64,000 bases of DNA from Mycolicibacterium bacteremicum (GTDB lineage Bacteria; Actinomycetota; Actinomycetes; Mycobacteriales; Mycobacteriaceae). Under the pieces are notes generated by a model, which was not told the origin of the DNA, made no database searches, and saw nothing but the letters and a program-made list of their open reading frames with translations. Below are positions 25,919-34,347 of this stretch, one piece after another (within the stretch, counting starts at the first letter, position 1; every line of letters begins with the position of its first letter). A program made the position numbers and the translations under genes. The stretch spans positions 124,001-188,000 of the forward strand of contig NZ_MVHJ01000008.1 of NCBI RefSeq assembly GCF_002086115.1, read 5' to 3'.

Positions 25919-26980
25919 ATGGCCGGACATCTGTATTTCGCCTACGGATCCAATCTGTGCGTGGACCAGATGGCACTGCGCTGCCCGGACGCCGACGGCC
26001 CGGTGCCGGCAACGCTGGCCGACCACGACTGGCTGATCAACGAGCGCGGCGTGGCCACCGTCGAACCGGCAGACGGCGCCGAGGTGCACGGCGTGCTGTG
26101 GCGGATCAGCGATGCCGACCTCGCCGTGCTGGACCGGGCCGAGGGAGTGCCCGTGCGCTACCGGCGCGACCTGCGCACCGTGCACACCGACGCCGGGTCG
26201 CGGGAGGCCTGGATCTACATCGACCACCGCACCGAGGCCGGCGCGCCGCGGCCCGGGTATCTGGAACGCGTCATCGCCGGGGCGACCCAGCACCGGCTCC
26301 CGCAGCGCTGGCTGGACTTCCTGCACCGCTGGGATCCGGTGCACTGGCCGCGGGCGCTGGCCCCCACCGACACCCCGGGGCCGCAGACGCTCACCGAGCT
26401 GCTGTCGGACCCGCAGATCAGCGAAACCTCTATGCTGAGAAGCACATTCGGCTTCATGGCCATCCACGGCGGGGGCCTGGAACGGATGACCGACGTGATC
26501 GCCGAACGCGCCGCCGCGGCCGCCGGCGCCTCGGTCTATCTGGTGCGCCATCCCGCCGGCTACCCGTATCACCTGTGCTCGGCCGCCTACCGGGCGGCCG
26601 AGTCCGAACGCCTGGCCGAGTTCCTGGACCACGTCGAGCACGTGGTCTCGCTGCACGGGTACGGCCGGGTGGGGCGCAGCACCCAGCTGCTGGCCGGCGG
26701 CACCGACCGGGAGCTGGCCGCCCATGTGGCGGGTCACCTTTCCATCCCGGCGCATCAGGTGATCACCGATCTGGAAGCGATCCCCCGCGAGCTGCGCGGG
26801 CTGCACCCGGACAACCCGGTGAACCGCACCCGTGGGGGCGGTGTGCAGTTGGAGCTGGCACCGCGGGTGCGCGGTATCAGCCCGCGCAGCGGGCCGGTCG
26901 GCGCGGACGGCCTGAGCCGGCCGACCGGCGCGCTGATCGCCGGCCTGGTGTCGGCGGCGCAGACGTGGCGACCGATCTGA
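25919..26980 (+). CDS. Fusion: gamma-glutamylcyclotransferase-like domain plus poly-gamma-glutamate hydrolase-like domain
   Basis: 353 residues with two parts. Residues 1-150 look like the GGCT/AIG2 fold ('LYFAYGSNLCVDQM', 'GVLWRISDADLAVLDRAEGV'). Residues 170-330 look like the zinc poly-gamma-glutamate hydrolase family: 'FGFMAIHGGGLERMTD' (HGG at 183), 'VVSLHGYGRVGRS' (H246) and 'GGGVQLELAPRVRG' (307-320). Both parts act on gamma-glutamyl bonds, so the fusion could first cut and then cyclise a gamma-linked polymer or peptide. The ATG is 7 bases after TAGGCT, which overlaps the upstream stop codon. No signal peptide. Confidence 0.75.
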   Translation: MAGHLYFAYGSNLCVDQMALRCPDADGPVPATLADHDWLINERGVATVEPADGAEVHGVLWRISDADLAVLDRAEGVPVRYRRDLRTVHTDAGSREAWIYIDHRTEAGAPRPGYLERVIAGATQHRLPQRWLDFLHRWDPVHWPRALAPTDTPGPQTLTELLSDPQISETSMLRSTFGFMAIHGGGLERMTDVIAERAAAAAGASVYLVRHPAGYPYHLCSAAYRAAESERLAEFLDHVEHVVSLHGYGRVGRSTQLLAGGTDRELAAHVAGHLSIPAHQVITDLEAIPRELRGLHPDNPVNRTRGGGVQLELAPRVRGISPRSGPVGADGLSRPTGALIAGLVSAAQTWRPI

Positions 26981-26997
26981 CGACGACCGACCGGTCG

Positions 26998-28353
26998 CTA
27001 CTCCTTCATGTCCAGCACCGGCGTCGGCCGCTGGAAGCCGCGGGTGACCACCAGCAGCCACCCGAATCCGACGGCCAGCCAGATCAGGCCGATCTTGAGG
27101 GCCTCGCCGGACAGACTGGTCCACAGCCACACCGTCAACGCGAAGCCGATGCCCGGCAGGATCAGGTTGTTCAGCACGTTCTTCTCGCCGGCGTCGACGA
27201 AATAGTGCTTGATCACGGTGAGGTTGACCGCCGAGAACGCCACCAGCGCACCGAAGCTCACCACCGAGGCCAGGATCGCCAGGTCGATCACGATGGCCAG
27301 CAGCGAGATCACCGACACCGCGAGGATGGCCCACGTCGGGGTCCGGAACTTCACCGACACATAGCCGAACACCTTGCGCGGCAGCACCCCGTCGCGGCCC
27401 ATGGCGTAGAGGATGCGGGCCACCGATGCCTGCGAGGTCAGCGCCGAGCCGGTGGCCCCGGCGACATAGGCGGCGGTGAAGAATGCCGACAGGAAGGCAC
27501 CGCCGGCGGCGGTCATGACATCCAGTGACCCGGAGTCGACATCGGCGAAGGCGTTGGAGGGGAACACCAGCTGCGAGACATAGGACAGGATCACGAACAA
27601 GATGCCACAGATGACGGTGGCCAGCATGATGGCCTTCGGGACATCACGCCGGGCGTCCTTGGCCTCCTCGGAAAGCGTTGACACGGCGTCGAACCCGAGG
27701 AAGGACAGGCACAGGATCGCCGCGCCCGCCAGCACCGGCGCCATCCCGCCCGCGGTACCGTCACCGGTGAACGGCGCCATCACGTCGACGGTGCCCGAGC
27801 CGGTAATCGCGACCACGGCCATCACCAGGAACACCACGATGAACACCGCCTGCACCGCGATGATCACCGCATTGGCCCGGGCCACCGAGACGATGCCGAT
27901 GATGTTCAGGACGGTGACGATCACGATCGTCACCACGACGATGACCCACTCCGGGATCGCCGGCACCGCGGCGTTCAGATAGAGCCCGATGACCAGGTAG
28001 TTGAGCATCGGCAGGAACAGGTAGTCCAGCAGCAGTGACCAGCCGGCCAGGAAGCCGACGGGTGCGCCGAAGGTCTTCTGTGTGTAGGCGTATGCCGATC
28101 CGGCCACCGGGTAGGCCGCGGCCATCCGGGCGTAGGAGCGCGCGGTGAAGATCATCGCCGCGAGTGTCACCACGTAGGCCAGCGGCACCCGGCCGCCGGA
28201 CTCCACCGTGACGATGCCGTAGGTGGTGAAGACGGTCAGCGGCACCATGTACACCAGACCGAAGAGCACCAGTGACGGCACGCCGAGGGCGCGTTTGAGG
28301 GTTCCCTGGTTCGGGTCGGCCGAGATGCCGACCAGGGGCTCCGATGAGGACAT
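26998..28353 (-). CDS. APC-family amino acid permease
   Basis: 451 residues with about 12 membrane helices. It starts 'LKRALGVPSLVLFGLVYMVPLTVFTTYGI' and continues 'ARMAAAYPVAGSAYAYTQKTFG', the typical helix 1 and helix 2-3 regions of amino acid/polyamine/organocation antiporters or symporters. 'LGFDAVSTLSEEAKDARRDVPKAI' is the consensus amphipathic region. It lies 18 bases behind the amidohydrolase gene, whose last codons carry its ribosome site (AGAAGGGA), so uptake and hydrolysis of the same compound are probably coupled. Confidence 0.85.
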   Translation of the reverse strand: MSSSEPLVGISADPNQGTLKRALGVPSLVLFGLVYMVPLTVFTTYGIVTVESGGRVPLAYVVTLAAMIFTARSYARMAAAYPVAGSAYAYTQKTFGAPVGFLAGWSLLLDYLFLPMLNYLVIGLYLNAAVPAIPEWVIVVVTIVIVTVLNIIGIVSVARANAVIIAVQAVFIVVFLVMAVVAITGSGTVDVMAPFTGDGTAGGMAPVLAGAAILCLSFLGFDAVSTLSEEAKDARRDVPKAIMLATVICGILFVILSYVSQLVFPSNAFADVDSGSLDVMTAAGGAFLSAFFTAAYVAGATGSALTSQASVARILYAMGRDGVLPRKVFGYVSVKFRTPTWAILAVSVISLLAIVIDLAILASVVSFGALVAFSAVNLTVIKHYFVDAGEKNVLNNLILPGIGFALTVWLWTSLSGEALKIGLIWLAVGFGWLLVVTRGFQRPTPVLDMKE

Positions 28354-28371
28354 GGGGCGGTTTCCCTTCTG

Positions 28372-30006
28372 CTACGTCTGCTGCGGGGTGGTGGACGCGA
28401 CGAACCCGGGCTCGCCCCGGAGATAGGTGGCCCGGACGGCGATGCCGGGCAGCTCCAGCGGCGCGACCGTGCGGGGGTCACGCTCCAGCCACACCAGGTC
28501 CGCGCTCGCCCCCGGCGTCAGGCGGCCCCACCGGCCCTCGGCGAACGCCTGATCGGCGACGCCTGCGGTGTAGGCGGCCAACGCCCGCTCCACGGCCAGG
28601 ATCTCCTCGGGTGTCCAGCCGCCGGCCGGTTCCCCGTCGACGGTCTGGCGCGACACCCCCACGGCGATTCCGTCCAGCGGCGCACCCGAGGACACCGGCC
28701 AGTCCGACCCCAGCGCCAGCGGCGCGCCGGAATCCGCCAGCGTGCGCATCCGGTACTGCTTGTCGGCGCGTTCGCGGCCCAGCCGAGGCACGGTCAGCAC
28801 GTTCATCAGCGCATCCTCCTGCGCCCACAACGGCTGCATACACGGAATGACACCGAGCGCGGCGAACCGGTCGAGATCGGCGTCGTCGACGAGCTGGACG
28901 TGGGCGATGACCGGCCGCCGGTCCCGCGGGCCGTTCCGATCCACCGTGTACTCGATGGCGTCCAACGCCTGCCGGACGGCGGCGTCCCCGATGGCGTGGA
29001 TGTGGATCTGCAGGCCCAGTTCGTCGACCCGGCGGGCCGCCTCGGCCAGCGAGTTCCCCTCCCAGACCGTCATGCCGTGGCTGTGCAGGCCCGAGCAGTA
29101 CGGCTGCAGCAGCGCACCGGTCTCGTTCTCGACCACGCCGTCGGCGAAGAACTTGACCGTCTGCGCGGTCAACAGCGGCGAATCGAGTTCCTCGACGCGC
29201 CGCTTGGCCTCGGCGAACTGCGCCACCTGCGTATCGAAATGCCGCGGGTCGGCGTAGAGGGCCAGGTTGAACCGGATACGCAGCGCGCCGCGGCGGGCCG
29301 CCTCCAGGTAGGTCTCGACGTCGGCCGGTTCCACCCAGGCGTCCTGCACCCAGGTGACGCCGTGGGCCAGGTAGTAGTCGGCGGCCGTGCCCAGCGCCGC
29401 GATCCGGACATCCTCGTCGCGGGCCGGCATGACCGCGGTGACCAGGTCGACGGCACCCCATTCGCGCAGGGTGCCCAGCACCGACCCGTCCGCGCGGTGC
29501 GGGATCTCCCCGAGCACCGGGTCGGGTGTGCGGGGGGTGATCCCGGCCCGCTCCAGCGCTGCGGTGTTACACCACACGGTGTGGTAATCCCAGGCCCGCA
29601 GCACGACCGGCCGGTCGGCGACCGCCTCGTCGAGCCAGCGGGCGTCGAACAGCCCACCCTCGGCCAGACTGCCGTCATAGGACGCGCCGACGATCCACTC
29701 CTCGTCGGGATTGTCCTTGGCGAACCGGCGGACCGCCTCGACGATCTCGTCCACCGACGTGCACGGACGCACCGCCGGACCGACGAACTCCAAACCGCCG
29801 AGCAGCGGGTGGGCATGACCGTCGCCGAAGGACGGCATCAGGAAGCCGCCCTGCAGATCGACGATCCGCGCATCCGCCGGGGCTCGGGTCAGCGCGTCGG
29901 CGCCGAGCGCGGCGATGACGCCGTCGGTGACCAGCAGCGCGTCGGTCGGGGGCTGATCGGACGCGCCCGTCCACACGGATCCGTTGCGAAACAGGGTCGA
30001 CACCAC
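28372..30006 (-). CDS. Amidohydrolase (amidohydro_3, YtcJ-like)
   Basis: 544-residue metal-dependent hydrolase. The first metal site is 'MPSFGDGHAHPLLG' (HAH), then 'KFFADGVVENETGALLQPY' with the bridging Lys position, 'QIHIHAIGDAAVRQALD', 'VIAHVQLVDDADLDRF' and 'PLALGSDWPVSSGAPLDGI' with the last Asp. Family members hydrolyse N-substituted formamides or amides; the substrate is unknown. Start GTG 30006 lies 8 bases after a minus-strand TAAGGT; GTG 30003 is next to it. It is the first gene of an operon with the APC permease. Confidence 0.82.
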   Translation of the reverse strand: MVSTLFRNGSVWTGASDQPPTDALLVTDGVIAALGADALTRAPADARIVDLQGGFLMPSFGDGHAHPLLGGLEFVGPAVRPCTSVDEIVEAVRRFAKDNPDEEWIVGASYDGSLAEGGLFDARWLDEAVADRPVVLRAWDYHTVWCNTAALERAGITPRTPDPVLGEIPHRADGSVLGTLREWGAVDLVTAVMPARDEDVRIAALGTAADYYLAHGVTWVQDAWVEPADVETYLEAARRGALRIRFNLALYADPRHFDTQVAQFAEAKRRVEELDSPLLTAQTVKFFADGVVENETGALLQPYCSGLHSHGMTVWEGNSLAEAARRVDELGLQIHIHAIGDAAVRQALDAIEYTVDRNGPRDRRPVIAHVQLVDDADLDRFAALGVIPCMQPLWAQEDALMNVLTVPRLGRERADKQYRMRTLADSGAPLALGSDWPVSSGAPLDGIAVGVSRQTVDGEPAGGWTPEEILAVERALAAYTAGVADQAFAEGRWGRLTPGASADLVWLERDPRTVAPLELPGIAVRATYLRGEPGFVASTTPQQT

Positions 30007-30054
30007 GGATTGGCACCTTACGCGGGGTTCAGCGTTTAGCAATCCGAATGTCAC

Positions 30055-30081
30055 CCATCCGTTGGACGCCTGGCCACGAAT
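30055..30081 (+). promoter_or_regulatory. Sigma-K-like promoter
   Basis: CCATCC (30055-30060), 16 bases, then CGAAT (30077-30081). From memory the SigK consensus is CCATCC followed about 16-18 bases later by CCGAAT. It ends 7 bases before the GTG of the oxidoreductase remnant and points at the sigK locus, matching the known autoregulated arrangement. Confidence 0.55.
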
Positions 30082-30088
30082 ACCTGAT

Positions 30089-30313
30089 GTGGAACCACGG
30101 GAGCGACGGTTCATCGCCGTCATCGGACGCGGTGTCGCCGTCGGCACGGTGCCCGCGGGGCTCCTCGGAAGGCCGGCGATCTGCGGCTCGCGCACCCGGG
30201 TCGCCACCCCTGGATGGCGCTCGGCCTGCCGCACCCGCTCGCCGGCCGACACCAGGTCGCCCGGGCTGCTCCTGCGCCTCCCCGAAGCCCTTGCCGCACA
30301 GGCGGTGCCATGA
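30089..30313 (+). pseudogene. Remnant of the Rv0449c-type FAD oxidoreductase gene
   Basis: A 74-codon open frame from GTG 30089 encodes 'RRFIAVIGRGVAVGTVPAGLL', which resembles the dinucleotide-binding N-terminus expected of the Rv0449c-type oxidoreductase ('RRIAVIGSGVAGLTAAYLL'). The rest is Arg/Pro-rich shadow-like sequence, and the normal protein would be several hundred residues. The fragment sits exactly where the intact gene lies in other mycobacteria, behind a SigK-like promoter, and its stop overlaps the DUF1365 ATG. I read it as a gene reduced by a large internal deletion plus frame loss. A freshly evolved small ORF is a less likely reading. Confidence 0.55.
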
Positions 30314-31050
30314 TGACCGCGATCTACCGCACCCGGGTCACCCACGAGCGCCGCTCGCCGGTCCACAACGCCTTCAGCCACCGCGGCTACACCTGGTACA
30401 TCGACCTCGATGCACCGCCCCGGCTGCCGATCTGGTTGCGCCCCTTCGCGGTGTTCCGCGCCGCGGACCACCTGCTGGCGCCGCCCGCCGGCCCGGACAC
30501 GCTGCGAACCCGGGTCGACCATTTCCTGGCGAACCACGGCATCGACCTGCGCGGCGGCCGGGTCACCGCATTGCTGGACGCCAGAGTGCTTGGCTACGTT
30601 GCCAATCCGATCAGCGTGTTCTGGTGCCATGAGGCCGACGGCACCCTGGCCCATGTCCTGGTCGAGGTGCACAACACCCACGGCCAACGGCACACCTATC
30701 TGCTCCCGCCCAGCGAGGACGGGCCGGTCGCGGTGCCCAAACAGTTCTACGTCTCGCCGTTCAACGAGGTCGACGGCTACTACCTGGTGCACGTTCCCGA
30801 GCCCGGCCCCACCGCGGTCATCGCGGTGTCCTGGCACCGCGACAACGAGCTGGTGTTCTCGGCATCCCTGCACGGGCGGCGCGTGCCCGCCTCCACGTCG
30901 CAGATCGCCACCCTGCAGCTGACCAGACCCCTCGCCCCCTTGGCCGGTGCCATACAGACTCGGCTGCACGGCATTTCGCTGTGGCGACGCGGACTGGCAG
31001 TGGTCCCGCACGAGGACACCGAGTCGATCGGTGAGGCCGTCCGCCGATGA
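30310..31050 (+). CDS. DUF1365 protein (Rv0448c-like) of the sigK locus
   Basis: 246 residues. 'RTRVTHERRSPVHNAFSHRGYTWYIDLD' opens the family, 'LGYVANPISVFWCHEADGTLAHVLVEVHNT' is its most conserved stretch and 'KQFYVSPFNEVDGYY' follows. Function is not established; in many bacteria it sits with an FAD oxidoreductase and a cyclopropane-fatty-acid-synthase-like methyltransferase and is thought to act in lipid modification. Here the oxidoreductase is a remnant and no methyltransferase follows, so the pathway looks broken. ATG 30310 overlaps the remnant's stop; 30313 is an alternative. Confidence 0.8.
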   Translation: MMTAIYRTRVTHERRSPVHNAFSHRGYTWYIDLDAPPRLPIWLRPFAVFRAADHLLAPPAGPDTLRTRVDHFLANHGIDLRGGRVTALLDARVLGYVANPISVFWCHEADGTLAHVLVEVHNTHGQRHTYLLPPSEDGPVAVPKQFYVSPFNEVDGYYLVHVPEPGPTAVIAVSWHRDNELVFSASLHGRRVPASTSQIATLQLTRPLAPLAGAIQTRLHGISLWRRGLAVVPHEDTESIGEAVRR

Positions 31051-31118
31051 TCGTCGACAGCGCACAGGAAACGCGGCATTGCGTGACGCTGCCCGGCGCT
31101 GACGCTATCCTACGGAGC

Positions 31119-31664
31119 GTGACGGCAGACCTCGACGCATTGCTGCGTCGGGTGGCACAACGCGATGTCGATGCCTTCGCAGCTTTCTACGACCAGACCC
31201 GGACGCGAGTCTACGGTCTGGTGTTGCGGGTGCTGCGGGATCCCGGCTACAGCGAGGAAACCACCCAGGACATCTACCTTCAGGTCTGGCGCAATGCCGG
31301 TGACTACAACCCGTCGGCCGGATCACCGCTGTCCTGGCTGATGACCCTGGCCCATCGCCGCGCCGTCGACCGGGTCCGCTCGGAGCAGGCCGGCGCCGAC
31401 CGGGAATCCCGCTACGGGGCCGCGACCATCGAGCCGCCGGTGGACCAGGTCAGCGAACAGGTCATCGACAACGACGACTACCGGCAGATCACCCACTGCC
31501 TGGGCGCGCTGACCGACAAGCAGCGCGAGTGCATCGAGCTGGCCTATTACGACGGGCTCACCTACGTCCAGGTGTCGGACCGGTTGTCGGCGAACCTGGC
31601 CACCGTGAAATCCCGCATGCGCGACGCGATCCGCGGCCTGCGTAACTGCCTGGGGGCGGCATGA
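31119..31664 (+). CDS. sigK: ECF sigma factor SigK
   Basis: 181-residue ECF sigma factor. Region 2 is 'AFAAFYDQTRTRVYGLVLRVLRDPGYSEETTQDIYLQVWR'-like with split motifs, and region 4 is 'TDKQRECIELAYYDGLTYVQVSDRL' followed by 'NLATVKSRMRDAIRGLRNCL', very close to M. tuberculosis SigK as I recall it. GTG 31119 is 7 bases after TATCCT and gives the expected length. An in-frame ATG at 31047 overlaps the DUF1365 stop and would add 24 residues. rskA overlaps its stop by 4 bases. Confidence 0.88.
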   Translation: MTADLDALLRRVAQRDVDAFAAFYDQTRTRVYGLVLRVLRDPGYSEETTQDIYLQVWRNAGDYNPSAGSPLSWLMTLAHRRAVDRVRSEQAGADRESRYGAATIEPPVDQVSEQVIDNDDYRQITHCLGALTDKQRECIELAYYDGLTYVQVSDRLSANLATVKSRMRDAIRGLRNCLGAA

Positions 31665-32374
31665 CACATCCGCATGACGACCTGATGGCGTTGGCGACGC
31701 CGTATGCCCTGCATGCCGTCGACGATGCCGAACGCGCCGAGATCGAGCGCCGCCTCCGGGATGCACCCGGCGATGTCGCCGACGCGTTCGCCGCCGAGGT
31801 GCAACAGGTCCGCGAGGCGATGGCGACCGTCGCATCGACCACCGCCACCGAACCGTCTGCCGGCCTGCGCGACCGCGTGCTCGCCGCGGTCGCCGACGAC
31901 CCGGTCCGGCAGTTGCGCCCGTCGCGCCGTCAGCGTTGGGGTACCGCGCTGACCGCCGCCGCGGCCGCCATCATCGTCGGCGCCACCACATTCGGCATCG
32001 GTTGGTGGCTGCGCCCGGAGCCGGCCACCACCACCGCCGAACAGATCTTCGCCGCTCCCGACGTGCGGACGGTATCGGGCAACATCCCGACCGGCGGCAC
32101 CGCGACGGTGGTGTTCTCCCGCGAACGCAACGCGGCCGTGCTGGTCATGAACGACGTCGCCCCGCCCGCGGACGGCACCGTCTACCAGATGTGGTTGATC
32201 GACGATTCCGGACCGCATTCGGCCGGGGTGATGGACGCGCAGGCGATCTCACCGTCGACCACGTCGGTGCTGCCGGATCTGGGCGATTCGCTCACTCTGG
32301 CATTCACCGTCGAACCGGGCACCGGGTCGGCCGAGCCGACCGGAATCCCGTTCGCCTCCCTGCCGTTGACCTGA
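31661..32374 (+). CDS. rskA: Anti-sigma-K factor RskA
   Basis: 237-residue single-pass membrane anti-sigma factor. The cytoplasmic N-terminus ('DDLMALATPYALHAVDDAERAEIERRL') is the sigma-binding helix bundle. A membrane helix runs from about residue 96 to 115 ('TALTAAAAAIIVGATTFGIGW'-type, here described only in part), and the outside domain has 'VYQMWLIDDSGPHSAGVM' and 'LAFTVEPGTGSAEPTG', the conserved RskA external fold. It holds SigK at the membrane until cleaved. ATGA overlap with sigK gives balanced synthesis. Confidence 0.88.
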   Translation: MTHPHDDLMALATPYALHAVDDAERAEIERRLRDAPGDVADAFAAEVQQVREAMATVASTTATEPSAGLRDRVLAAVADDPVRQLRPSRRQRWGTALTAAAAAIIVGATTFGIGWWLRPEPATTTAEQIFAAPDVRTVSGNIPTGGTATVVFSRERNAAVLVMNDVAPPADGTVYQMWLIDDSGPHSAGVMDAQAISPSTTSVLPDLGDSLTLAFTVEPGTGSAEPTGIPFASLPLT

Positions 32375-32391
32375 GTGCCTACCATCGGGCC

Positions 32392-33192
32392 ATGTTCCGA
32401 TTCGGCATGGGCCTGCGCGACACCTCGAGCGCGGCAAAGGTGCGCGACGCCGCGCGGCAGGCCGAGGATCTCGGCTACGACGTCATCCTGGTGCCCGACC
32501 ACCTCGGGGCGCCGGCACCATTCCCGGTGCTGGCCACGGTCGCCGCGGTCACCGAGACGCTGACGCTGGGCACCTTCGTCCTCAATGCGGGGTTCTACAA
32601 GCCGGCGCTGCTGGCCCGCGATGTCGCCGCGCTGCACGAACTGTCCGGCGGCCGATTCGAGGTCGGGCTGGGCGCCGGCTATGTGCGCGAGGAGTTCGAC
32701 GCCGCCGAGCTGCCGTTCCTGCCGGCCCGCCGGCGCATCGAATATCTGGAACACCTCACGCAATACCTGGCCGAGCACGTCCCGGACGTTCCGATCATGA
32801 TCGCCGGCGGCGGTGACCGGCTGCTCACCGTGGCGGCCCGCTGGGCGGCGATCGTCGGCGTCACCGGAGGCAGCGGTGAAGATCCACTCGCCGAACGGAT
32901 TTCCTTCCTACGCGAGGCGGCCGGTGAGCGCTTCACCGATATCGAACTCAATGTGGCGATCACCGCGGTGCCCACCGACGGGTCCGGGATGCCCAACCTG
33001 TCGATGACGCGGCATTACGCACCGGACCGCACCGACGAGCAGCTGCTCACCCTGCCCGGCGTGCTGTCGGGCTCGGTGGACGAGATGGCCGCCAAGGTGC
33101 GCCGCCTGCATGACGAGTACGGCGCGCGGTATCTGGTGGTGCAGGCCGCGCACGCGGAGGCCTTCGGCAAGGTCATCGCGGCTCTGCGCTGA
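32392..33192 (+). CDS. LLM-class F420-dependent oxidoreductase
   Basis: 266-residue luciferase-like TIM barrel. Visible features are 'AARQAEDLGYDVILVPDHLG' (about 21-40), 'TLGTFVLNAGFYKPALLARDVAALHELSGGR'-type strand 3-4 region, 'VGLGAGYVREEFDAAELPF' and 'DVPIMIAGGGDRLLTVAARWA'. The family uses F420 or FMN; the substrate is unknown. The ATG is 6 bases after TACCAT, predicting a leaderless mRNA separate from sigK-rskA. Its last 15 bases are the first unit of a tandem repeat that fills the space before the convergent diguanylate cyclase. Confidence 0.8.
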   Translation: MFRFGMGLRDTSSAAKVRDAARQAEDLGYDVILVPDHLGAPAPFPVLATVAAVTETLTLGTFVLNAGFYKPALLARDVAALHELSGGRFEVGLGAGYVREEFDAAELPFLPARRRIEYLEHLTQYLAEHVPDVPIMIAGGGDRLLTVAARWAAIVGVTGGSGEDPLAERISFLREAAGERFTDIELNVAITAVPTDGSGMPNLSMTRHYAPDRTDEQLLTLPGVLSGSVDEMAAKVRRLHDEYGARYLVVQAAHAEAFGKVIAALR

Positions 33193-33240
33193 AAAGCACA
33201 GCGGCTCTGCGCTGACGACGCACAGCGGCTCTACGTCAGC
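33178..33240. repeat. Tandem repeat at a convergent gene junction
   Basis: GCGGCTCTGCGCTGA plus a variable tail ending CACA occurs at 33178-33200 and 33201-33224, with a third, diverged start at 33225-33240. The first copy contains the LLM gene's stop codon and the third contains the cyclase's stop, so the junction seems to have grown by duplicating a gene end. Confidence 0.75.
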
Positions 33241-34261
33241 GGACGGTGTTGCCGCCGCTGCGTTTGGCCAGATACATCGCGGCGTCCGCGCCGCCGATCA
33301 GATGCGCCAGGGTCTCGTCTCCGGTGACGGTTTCGGCGATGCCGATGCTCGCGGTCACCTGTTCGGGCAGCCCGGCGACCGCCGCGCACACGGCGGCCGC
33401 GACATCCTGCGCGGCGGCGGGCTCCGCCACGGCGACCAGGAACTCCTCGCCACCGGCGCGGCAGATCGCGGACCGGTCCGGGGTGTGTTCACGCAACGCC
33501 GCGGCAACGGCCAGGATCACCCGGTCCCCCGCGGCATGACCGAAGGTGTCGTTGATCCGCTTGAAGTCGTCGATGTCGACCATCAGCACCGCCAGACCCG
33601 CCCGCGGGTCCGCCCGGCGCAGGCGCCCCACGCTCTCTTCGAAGGCCCGGCGGTTCAGCAGCCCGGTCAACCCGTCCTCATCGGCACGCGTCGCGTAGAT
33701 GCCCATCGCCCGCGACATCCCGCGCACCGCGATCGGCAGCGTCGTGTTCATGAACCAGATGACCCAGAAGGCCGAGACCGCGGTGGCGACATCGGTTTCG
33801 GCGGCCAGCCGCCGCGCCACGATGACCGCGACCACGGTGGCCAGCGCCAGATTGATCAGCAGACTGCGCGGGCTGTGCAGGAACGCGAGATAGGCACCGG
33901 TGACGGCCAGTGCCGAACAGGCCAGGGCCCCCACCCCGGGTGCGGGCTGGACCAGGCTCCACCACGCGATGAACGTGGCACCGATCAGGGCGATGGCCTC
34001 CGAGCCCCGACGGGTGGGCCAGCTGCGACACCAGAACGTGGTCATCACGATGGTGAAGACCACCGAGGCGACGCTGACCGCCAGCGCCGCCGGAGACAGG
34101 TGCCGGGGGATGATCAGGTGCGACAGCGGGACCAGCGCCGAGGACGCCGCGATGAGCACCATGATGAACTGCGCCGACCGCAACAGCCGACGCTCGCGCA
34201 GCAACGCGGTCATGGATTCGAATTGATCCGGCGTATTCCACCAGATCGCAAGCGATTTCAA
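33236..34261 (-). CDS. Membrane-bound diguanylate cyclase (GGDEF), second copy of the architecture
   Basis: 341 residues: six predicted membrane helices in the first 180 residues, then a GGDEF domain starting 'DEDGLTGLLNRRAFEESV'. Active loop 'CRAGGEEFLVAV' and 'VDIDDFKRINDTFGHAAGD' are intact; the RxxD inhibitory site is absent. It has the same layout as the protein at 14968-16065 and shares motif spacing, so the two are paralogues with divergent sensor parts. The start is uncertain: TTG 34261 keeps an N-terminal stretch similar to the paralogue; ATG 34213 is the alternative. Confidence 0.82.
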   Translation of the reverse strand: MKSLAIWWNTPDQFESMTALLRERRLLRSAQFIMVLIAASSALVPLSHLIIPRHLSPAALAVSVASVVFTIVMTTFWCRSWPTRRGSEAIALIGATFIAWWSLVQPAPGVGALACSALAVTGAYLAFLHSPRSLLINLALATVVAVIVARRLAAETDVATAVSAFWVIWFMNTTLPIAVRGMSRAMGIYATRADEDGLTGLLNRRAFEESVGRLRRADPRAGLAVLMVDIDDFKRINDTFGHAAGDRVILAVAAALREHTPDRSAICRAGGEEFLVAVAEPAAAQDVAAAVCAAVAGLPEQVTASIGIAETVTGDETLAHLIGGADAAMYLAKRSGGNTVR

Positions 34262-34347
34262 CCCCCTGATCGATCAACCCCACATCATCATCACGCGCCG
34301 GCCCCTGTGCGGTGACTATAGCGTGACGTGCGCCACCGTCCAGGGCA

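Noticed and set aside
30100..30313. A full minus-strand gene extending the amidohydrolase upstream
   Set aside because: The N-terminal extension is low-complexity and crosses the leaderless-type promoter; family members start at about 30006.
31047..31118. 24-residue extension of SigK from ATG 31047
   Set aside because: It is open and overlaps the previous stop, but TATCCT precedes GTG 31119 and family length agrees with the shorter form; kept as an alternative.
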